NCBI GenBank assembly: GCA_041666965.1
Contig: JBAYFX010000002.1
Coordinates: 1 to 64,000 of the forward strand
Origin: JBAYFX01 sp041666965
GTDB lineage: Bacteria; Patescibacteriota; Microgenomatia; UBA12405
Length of the DNA: 64,000 nucleotides
Direction: 5' to 3'
Every line of letters starts with the position of its first letter. The first letter of the stretch is position 1. Positions 41,001 through 49,396 of this stretch are shown here, piece by piece. Both the position numbers and the translations under genes were made by a program. A model generated the notes under the pieces. The model was not told the origin of the DNA. It worked only from the letters and a program-made list of their open reading frames with translations, and did not search any database.

Positions 41001-44000
41001 TTATTTGAAATCTAAATAGAACCTTCTCCAATTTGAATAATCGGCCTGGTCTACTAAGTTATTACAGTCAAAGTCAGATTCCCACCGACTCCCAGTTTTA
41101 ATCTTGTCCAAGTATTCTTTGCGCCAAATGGAATAATCGGCTTGGTCGGTAACTCCGTTACAATCAGCATCAGCCTTCGCCTTACCTTTAAAGGTCGGTT
41201 TTACTACTTGTCTGGTAGTACAAGCGCTGTCCGGTACTACTTTTTGAACTCCATCTTCAGTGTAATCATGTACATATCCCGTTTGCTCATATCCCAAAAC
41301 AAACCATTTATAGTTTTCTCCGTTTTTGTAGCACCTAAACACGCTTGGGCAGTCGTAACATGCCGCCGCCGTCACTGTCAGGCTAGCCGCATCACTGGTT
41401 AAATTGTTACAGTTGCTGGCAGTTGACTGGCATTTAATAGTCACCACTCCTGTTTTTATTGGAACCCAGTCTGTCTTTTTATTAGTATTAAATTCTTCTT
41501 TGGTTCCATCAGAGTATGTAGCTATTAGTTTGACGCTACTAGCTAATTGGCCACTGGTATTATACATACAACCAATGTTAACTGTTTCCCCATTAACTAC
41601 TGTCATACTCGTCTTCCATGGGTCACTATCGTTTGCCTGAACTCGGCTCTGTAAGGAGCTGTAACTACAGTTGTTTCCTGGAGGATTAGTCGGTCCGCCA
41701 CCCGGAGGACTTGTTGGGTTTTGAGTCGGAATTGTGGTTGGAATACTAGTTGGTATTGTGGTAGGTACGGTCGAAGGTCGGTTTGTTGGAACAATTGTAT
41801 TAGTTGGGGTTGGAGTCACCAAATTTGGGTTATCTATACAACAAATCCCTGACTGTAATACTATTCCGGTCCCGTAAGTCGCACAGCTCTCTCTTGGAGT
41901 ATTCTCCATCTTTCGAGCCGGACAAACAGTGCTTAAAGTACAGGTACCTTCACTACATGCTTTCGCTGTTGGTTGATCCGGAGCGCAACATATGCCGTCT
42001 ACTAAAAATGATCCCTGACTGGCGTAAGTAGTACAACTTCCGGTATTTTTAAATCCATTCCCACAGCTCACTGCTCCGGTTCCATCTCCGTAAATACACC
42101 GGCTGCTGCTATCACTACACCCTCTTGGCATCCCCGTTGTCGGGGTTACGGTAGTTCCTGGCTTTTTACAGTTGTTACTACATTGATTTACATCAGTGTA
42201 CCGACCGGTTCCAGTCTCTTTACAAGTCCAGGTAGCATCATCGCACTCATAGTATTTTTTGGACACATCCTGATCACATTGACCATCACAGTACGCTTTA
42301 TCAGTATAGGTTCCGCTACTGTTATTCGCTTCACAGTTCCCTGTCAGCTTGTTACAGGCGTACTTATTCGACACACATTCACTCCAATCTCCACAACTTG
42401 GTTTTGAAGCTATACCTAGAGTTTGACAAACTTTATATCCAGTCTGACCGGCAACTCCGATACTACACGACATTTCAGTCCCAACTGTACACGGACACAC
42501 TTGGCCTGTAGGTGTAGGCACCACCCCTTGTGTCGGAGTGGGAGTCGGTTCTGCTAGAACCGGTTTACACATACATTTGTTGTATCCGTTTTCAATTTCA
42601 AACACTTGACAGGAATTACCTTGAGCACATGGTCCCTGAGCTCCAATTGGTTGATTTGAGCAAGCTATATAAGATCCGTACCACATAGAAGCACAATTAC
42701 CTTCCACTGGTACATCTGGCATTGAACCGCAATAACTTCGCTCAACTGTCTCTCCGTCTACCCGGGTATTATAAGACCCGTTACAACAATTATTACAGTT
42801 AGGTGACCCTCCGGTTCCATAACACCTCGTTCCATCTGCCATACAATTCGGATCAACGGTTGGCGTTGCTACCCCGCACCTATACTGATTGTCTATCATC
42901 GATGCCGGTTGGCAACAATTTGCACAACTAGTGGCTCCGCTTCCACCATTTACACACCCTATTCCGGAACCCAAACAAGCCGCAGTTGTTGGTGTTGTAG
43001 CCACTACCCCGCACCTATACTGATTGTCTATCATCGATGCCGGTTGGCAACAATTTCCACATCCAGTTGCCCCGCTACCACCGTTTACACATCCAATTCC
43101 AGATCCAAGACAAGCTGCAGTTGTTGGTGTTGGAGTAACACACAATCCATTTGAAGAATTACATCCCAAATTTCCACAACTTGTTTTCAATGTCCATTGG
43201 AATAATGCTCCAATTTGCATACACTGATAAGAATTTCCACTAACGCACTTTGTTTGATAAGTTTGAGTTTGCAAACAACCAGAACCTGGTGAAATCGCAT
43301 TGGTTGGTGTTGCTGTTGGCGGAACCGGGGTTGGGGTTGGAGCTACACACACAGAACCATAAGCCGGGCATACTAATCCGCTACCACATGAGTGAAACAC
43401 CCATTTTCCATCCTGACACTGATTAAATCCGTCGTGCGTATTGGCACATTCAGTAGTGTTATTTGGTTTAGTGCCACATGGTTGTGGATAATGGGTAACC
43501 CAACACTTCAAACCAACAGCACATGTTGCTGTTTTATCTTCAATAATTTCAGGTAAAGACGGGGCTGATGCTGAGCATACTCCCGTACATGTCGCACACG
43601 AAGTTGTGCTAGCACACGAATTGGAAGGACAATTTGTAGTAGTCCAACCAGAAGCATCAAATTTACATGTACTAAGTACACCGTTGGCGCAGGTTATTTT
43701 ATTAGGTGTACATTTCCAATTCTGAGTTGGTCCGGCGTTCATACATTGGCTAATACAACCGGTATATTCCAATCCTTCTAAACCAATACACACACTAGTA
43801 CAATCTGGAGTTGGTGTCGCTTTTGGAGTTGAGGTAGCTGCCGGTCTGGTTGGTACCGGAGTGTTTGTCGGAGGAGCACATAAAGCATTATTATCTTTAG
43901 CGTCATCATGGTGCCAACAGCCGTCATTTCCACAGTGTTCTTGAGTTGTACCATTACATCGTTTGTTATCGTCATTTATAGGTGAGCAACCCGTACAGGT

Positions 44001-44504
44001 TGGTCCTGTCCCGCCCCCACATACTCCCCCACTACACAACTTTCCATCCGCACACATTTCATTACTGGTACATCCCCCACCCGCTTTTACCTTACAAGAC
44101 CCATTCTGCCACACTTCCCATGATTGGCACTGTGGTGTCGCTGTTGGTTGGGGTTTACTTGTCGGTTGAGGTCCGCTTGTTGGAGCCGCACAGCCGTTGG
44201 TACAACCCGCCGAATCATGGCTACAACTACCTGAGGTAAAAGTTTCGCCGGTACCACTCGAGTTACATGTAGCTGTCACTTCCTTAGCCTTTCCGCAGCC
44301 GCAACACTCTCCAAAAGTTCTTTTAGCTCCAGGCGTACAAGTAGCCGCTCGGTTTTGGGTGTTTTGATTCTGTTGAACTAACTTGGTTGCTGCCGGAAGC
44401 GCTATGGCCATCAAAAGCAATCCCACCATTAATGGTATTTGGGCCAACCCCGCTTGATTAAACCAATTACCTTTACTTTTTGAATTGCGACAGTAATCTT
44501 TCAT
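41001..44504 (-). CDS. Giant Cys-rich surface protein with C-terminal dockerin
   Basis: 1167 residues. An N-terminal membrane segment (residues ~20-40, AGLAQIPLMVGLLLMAIALP), then about 950 residues of short Cys-rich modules separated by Pro/Thr-rich linkers (PTPTPT type), several of them similar to each other, including a nearly exact 45-residue pair (see 42871-43140). Near the C-terminus there are an Ig-like domain (~990-1085) and two dockerin loops, DADCNGVTDQADYSIW and DFDCNNLVDQADYSNW. Looks like a disulphide-stiffened stalk or adhesin that docks onto a cohesin. First gene of the surface operon. Confidence 0.75.
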   Translation of the reverse strand: MKDYCRNSKSKGNWFNQAGLAQIPLMVGLLLMAIALPAATKLVQQNQNTQNRAATCTPGAKRTFGECCGCGKAKEVTATCNSSGTGETFTSGSCSHDSAGCTNGCAAPTSGPQPTSKPQPTATPQCQSWEVWQNGSCKVKAGGGCTSNEMCADGKLCSGGVCGGGTGPTCTGCSPINDDNKRCNGTTQEHCGNDGCWHHDDAKDNNALCAPPTNTPVPTRPAATSTPKATPTPDCTSVCIGLEGLEYTGCISQCMNAGPTQNWKCTPNKITCANGVLSTCKFDASGWTTTNCPSNSCASTTSCATCTGVCSASAPSLPEIIEDKTATCAVGLKCWVTHYPQPCGTKPNNTTECANTHDGFNQCQDGKWVFHSCGSGLVCPAYGSVCVAPTPTPVPPTATPTNAISPGSGCLQTQTYQTKCVSGNSYQCMQIGALFQWTLKTSCGNLGCNSSNGLCVTPTPTTAACLGSGIGCVNGGSGATGCGNCCQPASMIDNQYRCGVVATTPTTAACLGSGIGCVNGGSGATSCANCCQPASMIDNQYRCGVATPTVDPNCMADGTRCYGTGGSPNCNNCCNGSYNTRVDGETVERSYCGSMPDVPVEGNCASMWYGSYIACSNQPIGAQGPCAQGNSCQVFEIENGYNKCMCKPVLAEPTPTPTQGVVPTPTGQVCPCTVGTEMSCSIGVAGQTGYKVCQTLGIASKPSCGDWSECVSNKYACNKLTGNCEANNSSGTYTDKAYCDGQCDQDVSKKYYECDDATWTCKETGTGRYTDVNQCSNNCKKPGTTVTPTTGMPRGCSDSSSRCIYGDGTGAVSCGNGFKNTGSCTTYASQGSFLVDGICCAPDQPTAKACSEGTCTLSTVCPARKMENTPRESCATYGTGIVLQSGICCIDNPNLVTPTPTNTIVPTNRPSTVPTTIPTSIPTTIPTQNPTSPPGGGPTNPPGNNCSYSSLQSRVQANDSDPWKTSMTVVNGETVNIGCMYNTSGQLASSVKLIATYSDGTKEEFNTNKKTDWVPIKTGVVTIKCQSTASNCNNLTSDAASLTVTAAACYDCPSVFRCYKNGENYKWFVLGYEQTGYVHDYTEDGVQKVVPDSACTTRQVVKPTFKGKAKADADCNGVTDQADYSIWRKEYLDKIKTGSRWESDFDCNNLVDQADYSNWRRFYLDFK
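42871..43140 (-). repeat. Tandem 135-base repeat inside the stalk gene
   Basis: Two adjacent units with a 135-base period (45 codons) that are nearly identical; the protein unit contains GSGIGCVNGGSGAT and CCQPASMIDNQYRCGV. The close DNA identity points to a recent duplication or ongoing exchange. Confidence 0.85.
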
Positions 44505-44599
44505 AATTATGATGATTCAGTAAACCATTTCCCCCATACCCCGTCAATAACCTAAATATCCCAACGTCAATTTGTAATAACTTTTGCTACTATCTATAT

Positions 44600-45985
44600 A
44601 TGTCCGCATCCCGTAACCGCCAGCTCGTTAAAACTGCGCTATTGCTAGCCGCCCTGCCCCTCACTGTCTTGGGGGTTAAAAAAATTATTGATATCCGTAA
44701 AAGCGCTGCCGGCACTCCCGCCAACATCAGTATTGAAGTCGACTCTTACACCGGCTCCCTTCCGACCCAACTCTGGCAAAATTTAGCCCAAGGTGGGGAA
44801 GAACCCGCCGACATGATCGGCCCCGTCTGGCCTTTAGTCCGCGCTCTTAAACCCCAACTAATCCGTGTCGATCACCTTTTTGACTATTACAATGTCTATC
44901 AAGGACCCGACAATTTTGATTTTTCCCGCCTCGATAAAGTTGTCCAAAGTATCGTCTTAACTGGCGCCACTCCCCTTCTCTCTCTTTCCTACACTCCCTC
45001 ATCCATGGCCAAAAACAATCAGAATGCCGGCGAGCCTCAAGATTGGAACCAATGGTATCAAATGGTCAAAGCCACCGCCGATCGCTACTCCCACCAAAAA
45101 AACATAACTGGCATATATTACGAAGTTTGGAACGAACCCGACCTTTTTGGCGGCTGGCATTATTCCAAATCCCCTTCCTACAGTTTGCTCTATTCTCATA
45201 CTGCCCGGGCAGTTAGAGATGGCGCCCAAGGTTCAAGCTTTAAAATCGGTGGTCCGGCCATAACTGCTTTTTACCCCAACTGGATTCGATCCCTTTTGGC
45301 CACTGCAAGTTCTCAACGCCTGCCTCTCGATTTTATTTCTTGGCATCATTATTCCAAAGACCTCAGTGACTTTGAACAGGATATTGAAAAACTTGAGTCA
45401 ATTCTAGTTGATTATCCTCAATACATTAACATTGAGCGATTAATTACCGAGGTAGGCCCAAATTCCGAGCCTGATCCTGACTATGACAATTTAGAGTCCG
45501 GAGTCCATTTTATTTCCCTAGTTACTCGTCTTATAGGCCGAGTTCACCGACTCTTTCCTTTTGAAATTGTTGACGGGCCAACAACTCGCTCCAATGTTTC
45601 CACCGGTTGGGGCATGATCACCCATCCCCCAACTCCTCGCACCAAACCCCGCTATAACGCCATCCAGTTCCTAAACCGCCTCGTTGGTCAAAGGCTAACC
45701 GTAGCCGGTCAAGGTTCCTGGGTTACAGCCTTAGCTACCCGCCAGGGTTCAAGAATTCAAGTGCTTTTATCCAATTATGATTCCCGTTCCCAACATGTCG
45801 AAACTTTTCCTCTGGCTCTGGCTGGTGTCCAACCCGGTACTTGGAAAGTCGAATCATATACTTATCCCCGCTCCGGCATTGAACCGCGAGTAACAAGGGT
45901 TGAAGTCACCAGTTTCCGCTTCCAAAAAGAATACTATCTAGAGCCTAACACTAGTCTCCTTCTGGAATTCACGCCTCAGCCTTAA
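44600..45985 (+). CDS. Secreted glycoside hydrolase (GH39-like, clan GH-A)
   Basis: 461 residues. N-terminal signal or anchor (residues ~9-26), then a TIM-barrel glycosidase: YYEVWNEPDLFGG gives the acid/base Glu at about residue 179 (WNEP motif), and RLITEVGPN gives the likely nucleophile Glu near 284. A C-terminal beta domain (~370-460) follows. The pattern fits GH39/GH5-like retaining enzymes acting on xylosides or related glycans; substrate unknown. Divergent from the dockerin stalk gene, 95 bases apart. It has no dockerin itself. TGCTACTAT ends 6 bases before the ATG. Confidence 0.8.
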   Translation: MSASRNRQLVKTALLLAALPLTVLGVKKIIDIRKSAAGTPANISIEVDSYTGSLPTQLWQNLAQGGEEPADMIGPVWPLVRALKPQLIRVDHLFDYYNVYQGPDNFDFSRLDKVVQSIVLTGATPLLSLSYTPSSMAKNNQNAGEPQDWNQWYQMVKATADRYSHQKNITGIYYEVWNEPDLFGGWHYSKSPSYSLLYSHTARAVRDGAQGSSFKIGGPAITAFYPNWIRSLLATASSQRLPLDFISWHHYSKDLSDFEQDIEKLESILVDYPQYINIERLITEVGPNSEPDPDYDNLESGVHFISLVTRLIGRVHRLFPFEIVDGPTTRSNVSTGWGMITHPPTPRTKPRYNAIQFLNRLVGQRLTVAGQGSWVTALATRQGSRIQVLLSNYDSRSQHVETFPLALAGVQPGTWKVESYTYPRSGIEPRVTRVEVTSFRFQKEYYLEPNTSLLLEFTPQP

Positions 45986-47052
45986 CTTCCGATTATCAGT
46001 CTTTTTACGTCCACCAAAGTAATTAAAAGTATTAGTCCCAACAACACCGCCATTCCCGCTCCATTTACCGCATTTTCAAACTTCTCGCTTGGTCTTTTCC
46101 GGGTTATGGCTTCGTAAATCACAAACAAAATTCTACCGCCGTCTAGTGCCGGAAAAGGCAAAATATTTACTACCGCCAAGTTAACTGACACAATTCCAAA
46201 AAAGTGGATCACTGCCAATATTCCTTGGTTTTGTCGGATACTTGTCGTTGCCTGAAACATTCCAATCGGTCCAGCTACATCCGAGGGAACCTTGCCCATT
46301 GCCAATCCCGCCACCATTTTAAATACACCACCAGCTATCACCTTTCCCCAGTAGTAACCCTCTTTAAATCCGGCGCCAATTCCCTCATAAAACCTCCACC
46401 ACGGTAATTTCACCATTTCAATATTAGATACCGCTACCCCCATTGCTCCCTGCCCTTCCGGCGGGTTGGCCCGAACCTCAACTCTGACTGTTTTAACATC
46501 ATTTGTACCCTTTGATATCACCCCCAGCTCCACTTCTCCTCCTTTATATTTACCCACCTCAGCTGTTAATTCCGAAGATGTTTTAATTAGTTTAGTTCCC
46601 ACAAATTTAACCACATCCCCCTCTTTTAATCCCGCCTCTTTGGCCGGTGACTTATCCACTATGGCAATTACCTTAACCACCTCTGTTTCTTTAGGAACTC
46701 CTGTTATAGCATAAACCGCACTAAATATTACAACCGCCAATACCAGATTCATTAATACTCCTCCCACCACAATTAACGCTTTTTGGGCCGGGTTTTTGTG
46801 GGCAAACGAATATTGCTTTTCTTTTTGTTTAGTTTCCTGGGTATCTTCCCCATAAAGTTTACAAAATCCCCCAATTGGCAACCAGTTTAAGGACCACACG
46901 GTATCACCAATTTTCTTCCCCCACATTCGGGGTGGTAAACCCAAACCAAATTCCTCCACTCTCACTCCGGTCTTTTTGGCAGCCAAAAAATGCCCCAATT
47001 CGTGAACCATAACCAAAATTGACAAAGCGATTAAAAAAATTACTACATCCAT
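45982..47052 (-). CDS. rseP: Site-2 membrane metalloprotease RseP (M50)
   Basis: 356 residues. HELGHFLAAKKTGVRVEEFG holds the HExxH zinc motif in the first helix, a PDZ domain follows (residues ~120-200, SPAKEAGLKEGDVVKF), and NILPFPALDGGRILF carries the third zinc ligand Asp. Cleaves membrane-embedded substrates. TATAAT ends 6 bases before the ATG. Its TAA shares bases with the stop of the convergent glycosidase gene. Confidence 0.94.
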   Translation of the reverse strand: MDVVIFLIALSILVMVHELGHFLAAKKTGVRVEEFGLGLPPRMWGKKIGDTVWSLNWLPIGGFCKLYGEDTQETKQKEKQYSFAHKNPAQKALIVVGGVLMNLVLAVVIFSAVYAITGVPKETEVVKVIAIVDKSPAKEAGLKEGDVVKFVGTKLIKTSSELTAEVGKYKGGEVELGVISKGTNDVKTVRVEVRANPPEGQGAMGVAVSNIEMVKLPWWRFYEGIGAGFKEGYYWGKVIAGGVFKMVAGLAMGKVPSDVAGPIGMFQATTSIRQNQGILAVIHFFGIVSVNLAVVNILPFPALDGGRILFVIYEAITRKRPSEKFENAVNGAGMAVLLGLILLITLVDVKRLIIGS

Positions 47053-47066
47053 GAGAATATTATACT

Positions 47067-47618
47067 TTATCCTCTAATTTCTTTCTCTTTTAAAGCGGCA
47101 ATTGCCTCCACTTTCGCCACATACTCATCGGTTAACTTTTGTAACTCAATTTCGTTTCGTTTAAATTCATCCTCACCAATAGTTTTATCCTGTTTTTCGT
47201 CCATTAATTTTCGGCGAACGTCGGCACGAATATCCCTAATAATTCCCCTAATTCCTTCCAATTTTCGCCCCAATAGTTTCACGAAATCTTCCCTTTGTTC
47301 TCCGGTTAATGCCGGCAGACTCATTCGAATTAATTCTCCGTCAACTGTGGGTGACATACCAATATTAGCCGCCGTTATACCGTTGGCAATTTCTCTGATA
47401 GCCCCCTGGTCCCACGGAGTAAAAGTCAGCATTCGCACGTCCGGTACCCCAATAGACCCTAGTTCCATCAGTCTCATTTTCTGCCCGCCATATACCGACA
47501 CCATCACATTTTCAATCAACGCCGGCGTCGCCCTTCCAGTCCTAATCGAGCCAATATCGCCAACAAACAAGGCTACTGACCTCTCCATTTTCGCTTTTAT
47601 CTCAGATGTGTTTAGCAT
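47067..47618 (-). CDS. frr: Ribosome recycling factor
   Basis: 183 residues, usual length. IRTGRATPALIENVMVSVYGG, MLTFTPWDQGAIREIANGI and the C-terminal REDFVKLLGRKLEGIRGIIRDIRADVRRK helix are the RRF pattern. Splits post-termination ribosomes with EF-G. The ATG at 47618 (MLNTSEIKAK) is chosen over the TTG-led upstream extension; a TAATAT box ends 7 bases before it. Confidence 0.95.
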   Translation of the reverse strand: MLNTSEIKAKMERSVALFVGDIGSIRTGRATPALIENVMVSVYGGQKMRLMELGSIGVPDVRMLTFTPWDQGAIREIANGITAANIGMSPTVDGELIRMSLPALTGEQREDFVKLLGRKLEGIRGIIRDIRADVRRKLMDEKQDKTIGEDEFKRNEIELQKLTDEYVAKVEAIAALKEKEIRG

Positions 47619-47705
47619 ACTTACAATATTACAGGTATTACTCTGCCTTCTCAATCCCGTACTTACCCCGCCGACTCAGTCGTAAAAGTACAAATCTTAA
47701 CGAAC

Positions 47706-47794
47706 GAGGCAAACTAATTTTTTGGGCGCGCAGCGATACCGGTAAACGCGAAGCACTTTAACCGGCAAGTTCGAGCACCCAAAAAACGGTTGCC
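47706..47794. repeat. Palindromic repeat, copy A (between tsf and frr)
   Basis: Begins GAGGCAAACTAATTTTTTGGG and ends CCCAAAAAACGGTTGCC, so the ends pair (GGCAA/TTGCC and TTTTTTGGG/CCCAAAAAA). Shares 35 bases on the left and 28 on the right with copy B at 48295-48364 but has a longer, different centre. GC-rich core in AT-rich surroundings. No T-tract beyond the hairpin on either strand. Confidence 0.85.
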
Positions 47795-47808
47795 AAGTTC
47801 AATCTTTT

Positions 47809-48267
47809 TTAAATCTCAAATCGTTCAATCCGCCCCAGTTTCATATTTTCCCCAAATTTAGACACCAGTTCTTTGATTAAGTCATCAATTTTCCGGCTTG
47901 GGTCTTTAATATAATCCTGAGCCAATAATTCAGTCGCGTCTTTAGGATTCATAGCCGCCACTTGAAGGGCTATTTCTCGGGCTACATTCATAAACTCTTC
48001 ATTTTTAGCCACAAAATCAGTTTCGCAAAGCAACTCTACCATCACCCCAATTTTTCCAGTAGTGTGAGTATAGGTAGCTACTCTCCCCTGCCGGGTTTCC
48101 CGGTCAGCCTTTTTCTCCGCTTTCTCGTAACCTTTCTTTTTTAGTATTTCCATTGTTTTGGCCCTGTCGCCCCCGGCTTCCTCAACCGCTGTCTTAATTT
48201 CCATCACTCCAAATCCAGTCGCTTCCCGAATAACCTTTACTAATTCAATTACTTTTTTGTTGTCCAT
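47809..48267 (-). CDS. tsf: Elongation factor Ts (short)
   Basis: 152 residues, about half the E. coli length. It keeps the N-terminal UBA domain (VIREATGFGVMEIKTAVEEAGGD), the TDFVAKNEEF motif of the core that contacts EF-Tu, and a C-terminal module; the second core subdomain and coiled coil are missing, as in other short EF-Ts. Exchanges GDP on EF-Tu. Flanked on both sides by copies of the palindromic repeat. Confidence 0.93.
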   Translation of the reverse strand: MDNKKVIELVKVIREATGFGVMEIKTAVEEAGGDRAKTMEILKKKGYEKAEKKADRETRQGRVATYTHTTGKIGVMVELLCETDFVAKNEEFMNVAREIALQVAAMNPKDATELLAQDYIKDPSRKIDDLIKELVSKFGENMKLGRIERFEI

Positions 48268-48294
48268 ATTTGTTTATTAAATATTAATATAATT

Positions 48295-48364
48295 GAGGCA
48301 AACTAATTTTTTGGGCGCGCAGCGATACCCGAAGGGAAGTTCGAGCACCCAAAAAACGGTTGCC
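48295..48364. repeat. Palindromic repeat, copy B (between rpsB and tsf)
   Basis: Same ends as copy A with a shorter centre (CGAAGGG in place of the ~25-base centre of A). It sits 28 bases before the tsf start on the - strand mRNA, so it forms the rpsB-tsf spacer and could control tsf translation. Confidence 0.85.
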
Positions 48365-48380
48365 GAAATTCATAAACTGA

Positions 48381-49301
48381 TTATTTAACCCCAGCCGCTT
48401 TAATTGCCCGGCCAATTTCCTCAACAATTAATGTCACGGCGTGTACATTATCGTCGTTAGTTGGAATCGCCATGTCAACTATTTCCGGGTTACCGTCAGT
48501 GTCCACCATAGCTACAGTTTTTATTTTCCGCAGTTTGGCTTCCCGAACCGCAGTTTTCTCAAAACCGGCATCCACCAAGAAAATTAAATCAAACAATTTG
48601 TCAACATTGCCAATTCCTCCAACATTTCGCTCGAGTCTGTCAAGTTCTTTGTGAAGTACTGACAATTCTTTTTTGGTTTTGTCGCTGAATTTGTTACCAT
48701 CCAAACCGTCTTTTAAATCCCGATATCTTTTAATGGTTTTTCGAATTTGCTCCCAGTTGGAAATAGTACCACCCAGCCACCGGTCAGTCACATATGGAAC
48801 TCCGGCGTCAAGCGCTACTCTTCGGGTCACTTCACGGGCCATCCTTTTAGTACCTACCATCAATATTTGCTTACCGTTTCTTTTGGCGTTATAAATCATG
48901 TCACAAGCCTTCTGTAAAGCGCCCATGGTTTTAGTTAAGTCAATTATTTCAATTCCGTCTTTGGCGGTGTAAATATTCACTCTGGCTCTTGGATGAGTCT
49001 TGCTGACTTTGTGCCCCAAATGGCATCCGGCCCCAAGCAAGTCTTTAAGTCCAATTGTCAGGTTATATCTTTTGTCCTCAAGTTTTCTTTCTTCTTTTTT
49101 AGTTATTTTTACTTCCTCAGGTTTCGCTTTCTGAGCTTCCAATTTGGTAGCTGCAACTCTGGCTTCATTTAGTTTAGCAATCTGTTCTTTGCTGGTAATC
49201 TTTTCAGTCTTTTTCTCTTTAACAACCAGCGCCGCTTTAGTAATTTTTTTACCGGTGCGGTTGACCGTTTTGACAATTCTTTTTTTGGTGGCTTCTGCCA
49301 T
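48381..49301 (-). CDS. rpsB: Ribosomal protein uS2 with N-terminal extension
   Basis: 306 residues. The S2 core begins near residue 82 (LTIGLKDLLGAGCHLGHKVSKTHP) and continues with NIYTAKDGIEIIDLTKT, VGTKRMAREV, VTDRWLGGTISNWEQI and DNDDNVHAVTLIVEEI-type motifs. The first ~80 residues are a Lys/Ala/Glu-rich charged extension not found in standard S2. An AAGGA Shine-Dalgarno is 8 bases from the ATG. With tsf it forms the classic rpsB-tsf operon. Confidence 0.94.
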   Translation of the reverse strand: MAEATKKRIVKTVNRTGKKITKAALVVKEKKTEKITSKEQIAKLNEARVAATKLEAQKAKPEEVKITKKEERKLEDKRYNLTIGLKDLLGAGCHLGHKVSKTHPRARVNIYTAKDGIEIIDLTKTMGALQKACDMIYNAKRNGKQILMVGTKRMAREVTRRVALDAGVPYVTDRWLGGTISNWEQIRKTIKRYRDLKDGLDGNKFSDKTKKELSVLHKELDRLERNVGGIGNVDKLFDLIFLVDAGFEKTAVREAKLRKIKTVAMVDTDGNPEIVDMAIPTNDDNVHAVTLIVEEIGRAIKAAGVK

Positions 49302-49381
49302 AGGTTTTATCCTTTTTATTTTCCCTTTGAGGGCAATTTATATTACCCAGGATAAATCGGGAAAAAAATCTTTAACCGCCT

Positions 49382-49390
49382 ATTGTATCA
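49382..49390 (-). promoter_or_regulatory. rpsB extended -10 (TGATACAAT)
   Basis: On the - strand this places the RNA start near 49375 and gives rpsB a leader of about 75 bases, long for this genome. It leaves space for autoregulation by S2, which is known in other bacteria but not shown here. Confidence 0.6.
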
Positions 49391-49396
49391 TGCCCA

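Noticed and set aside
47706..48364. Intrinsic terminators around tsf
   Set aside because: The hairpins include their A and T runs in the stem and are not followed by a T-tract on either strand.
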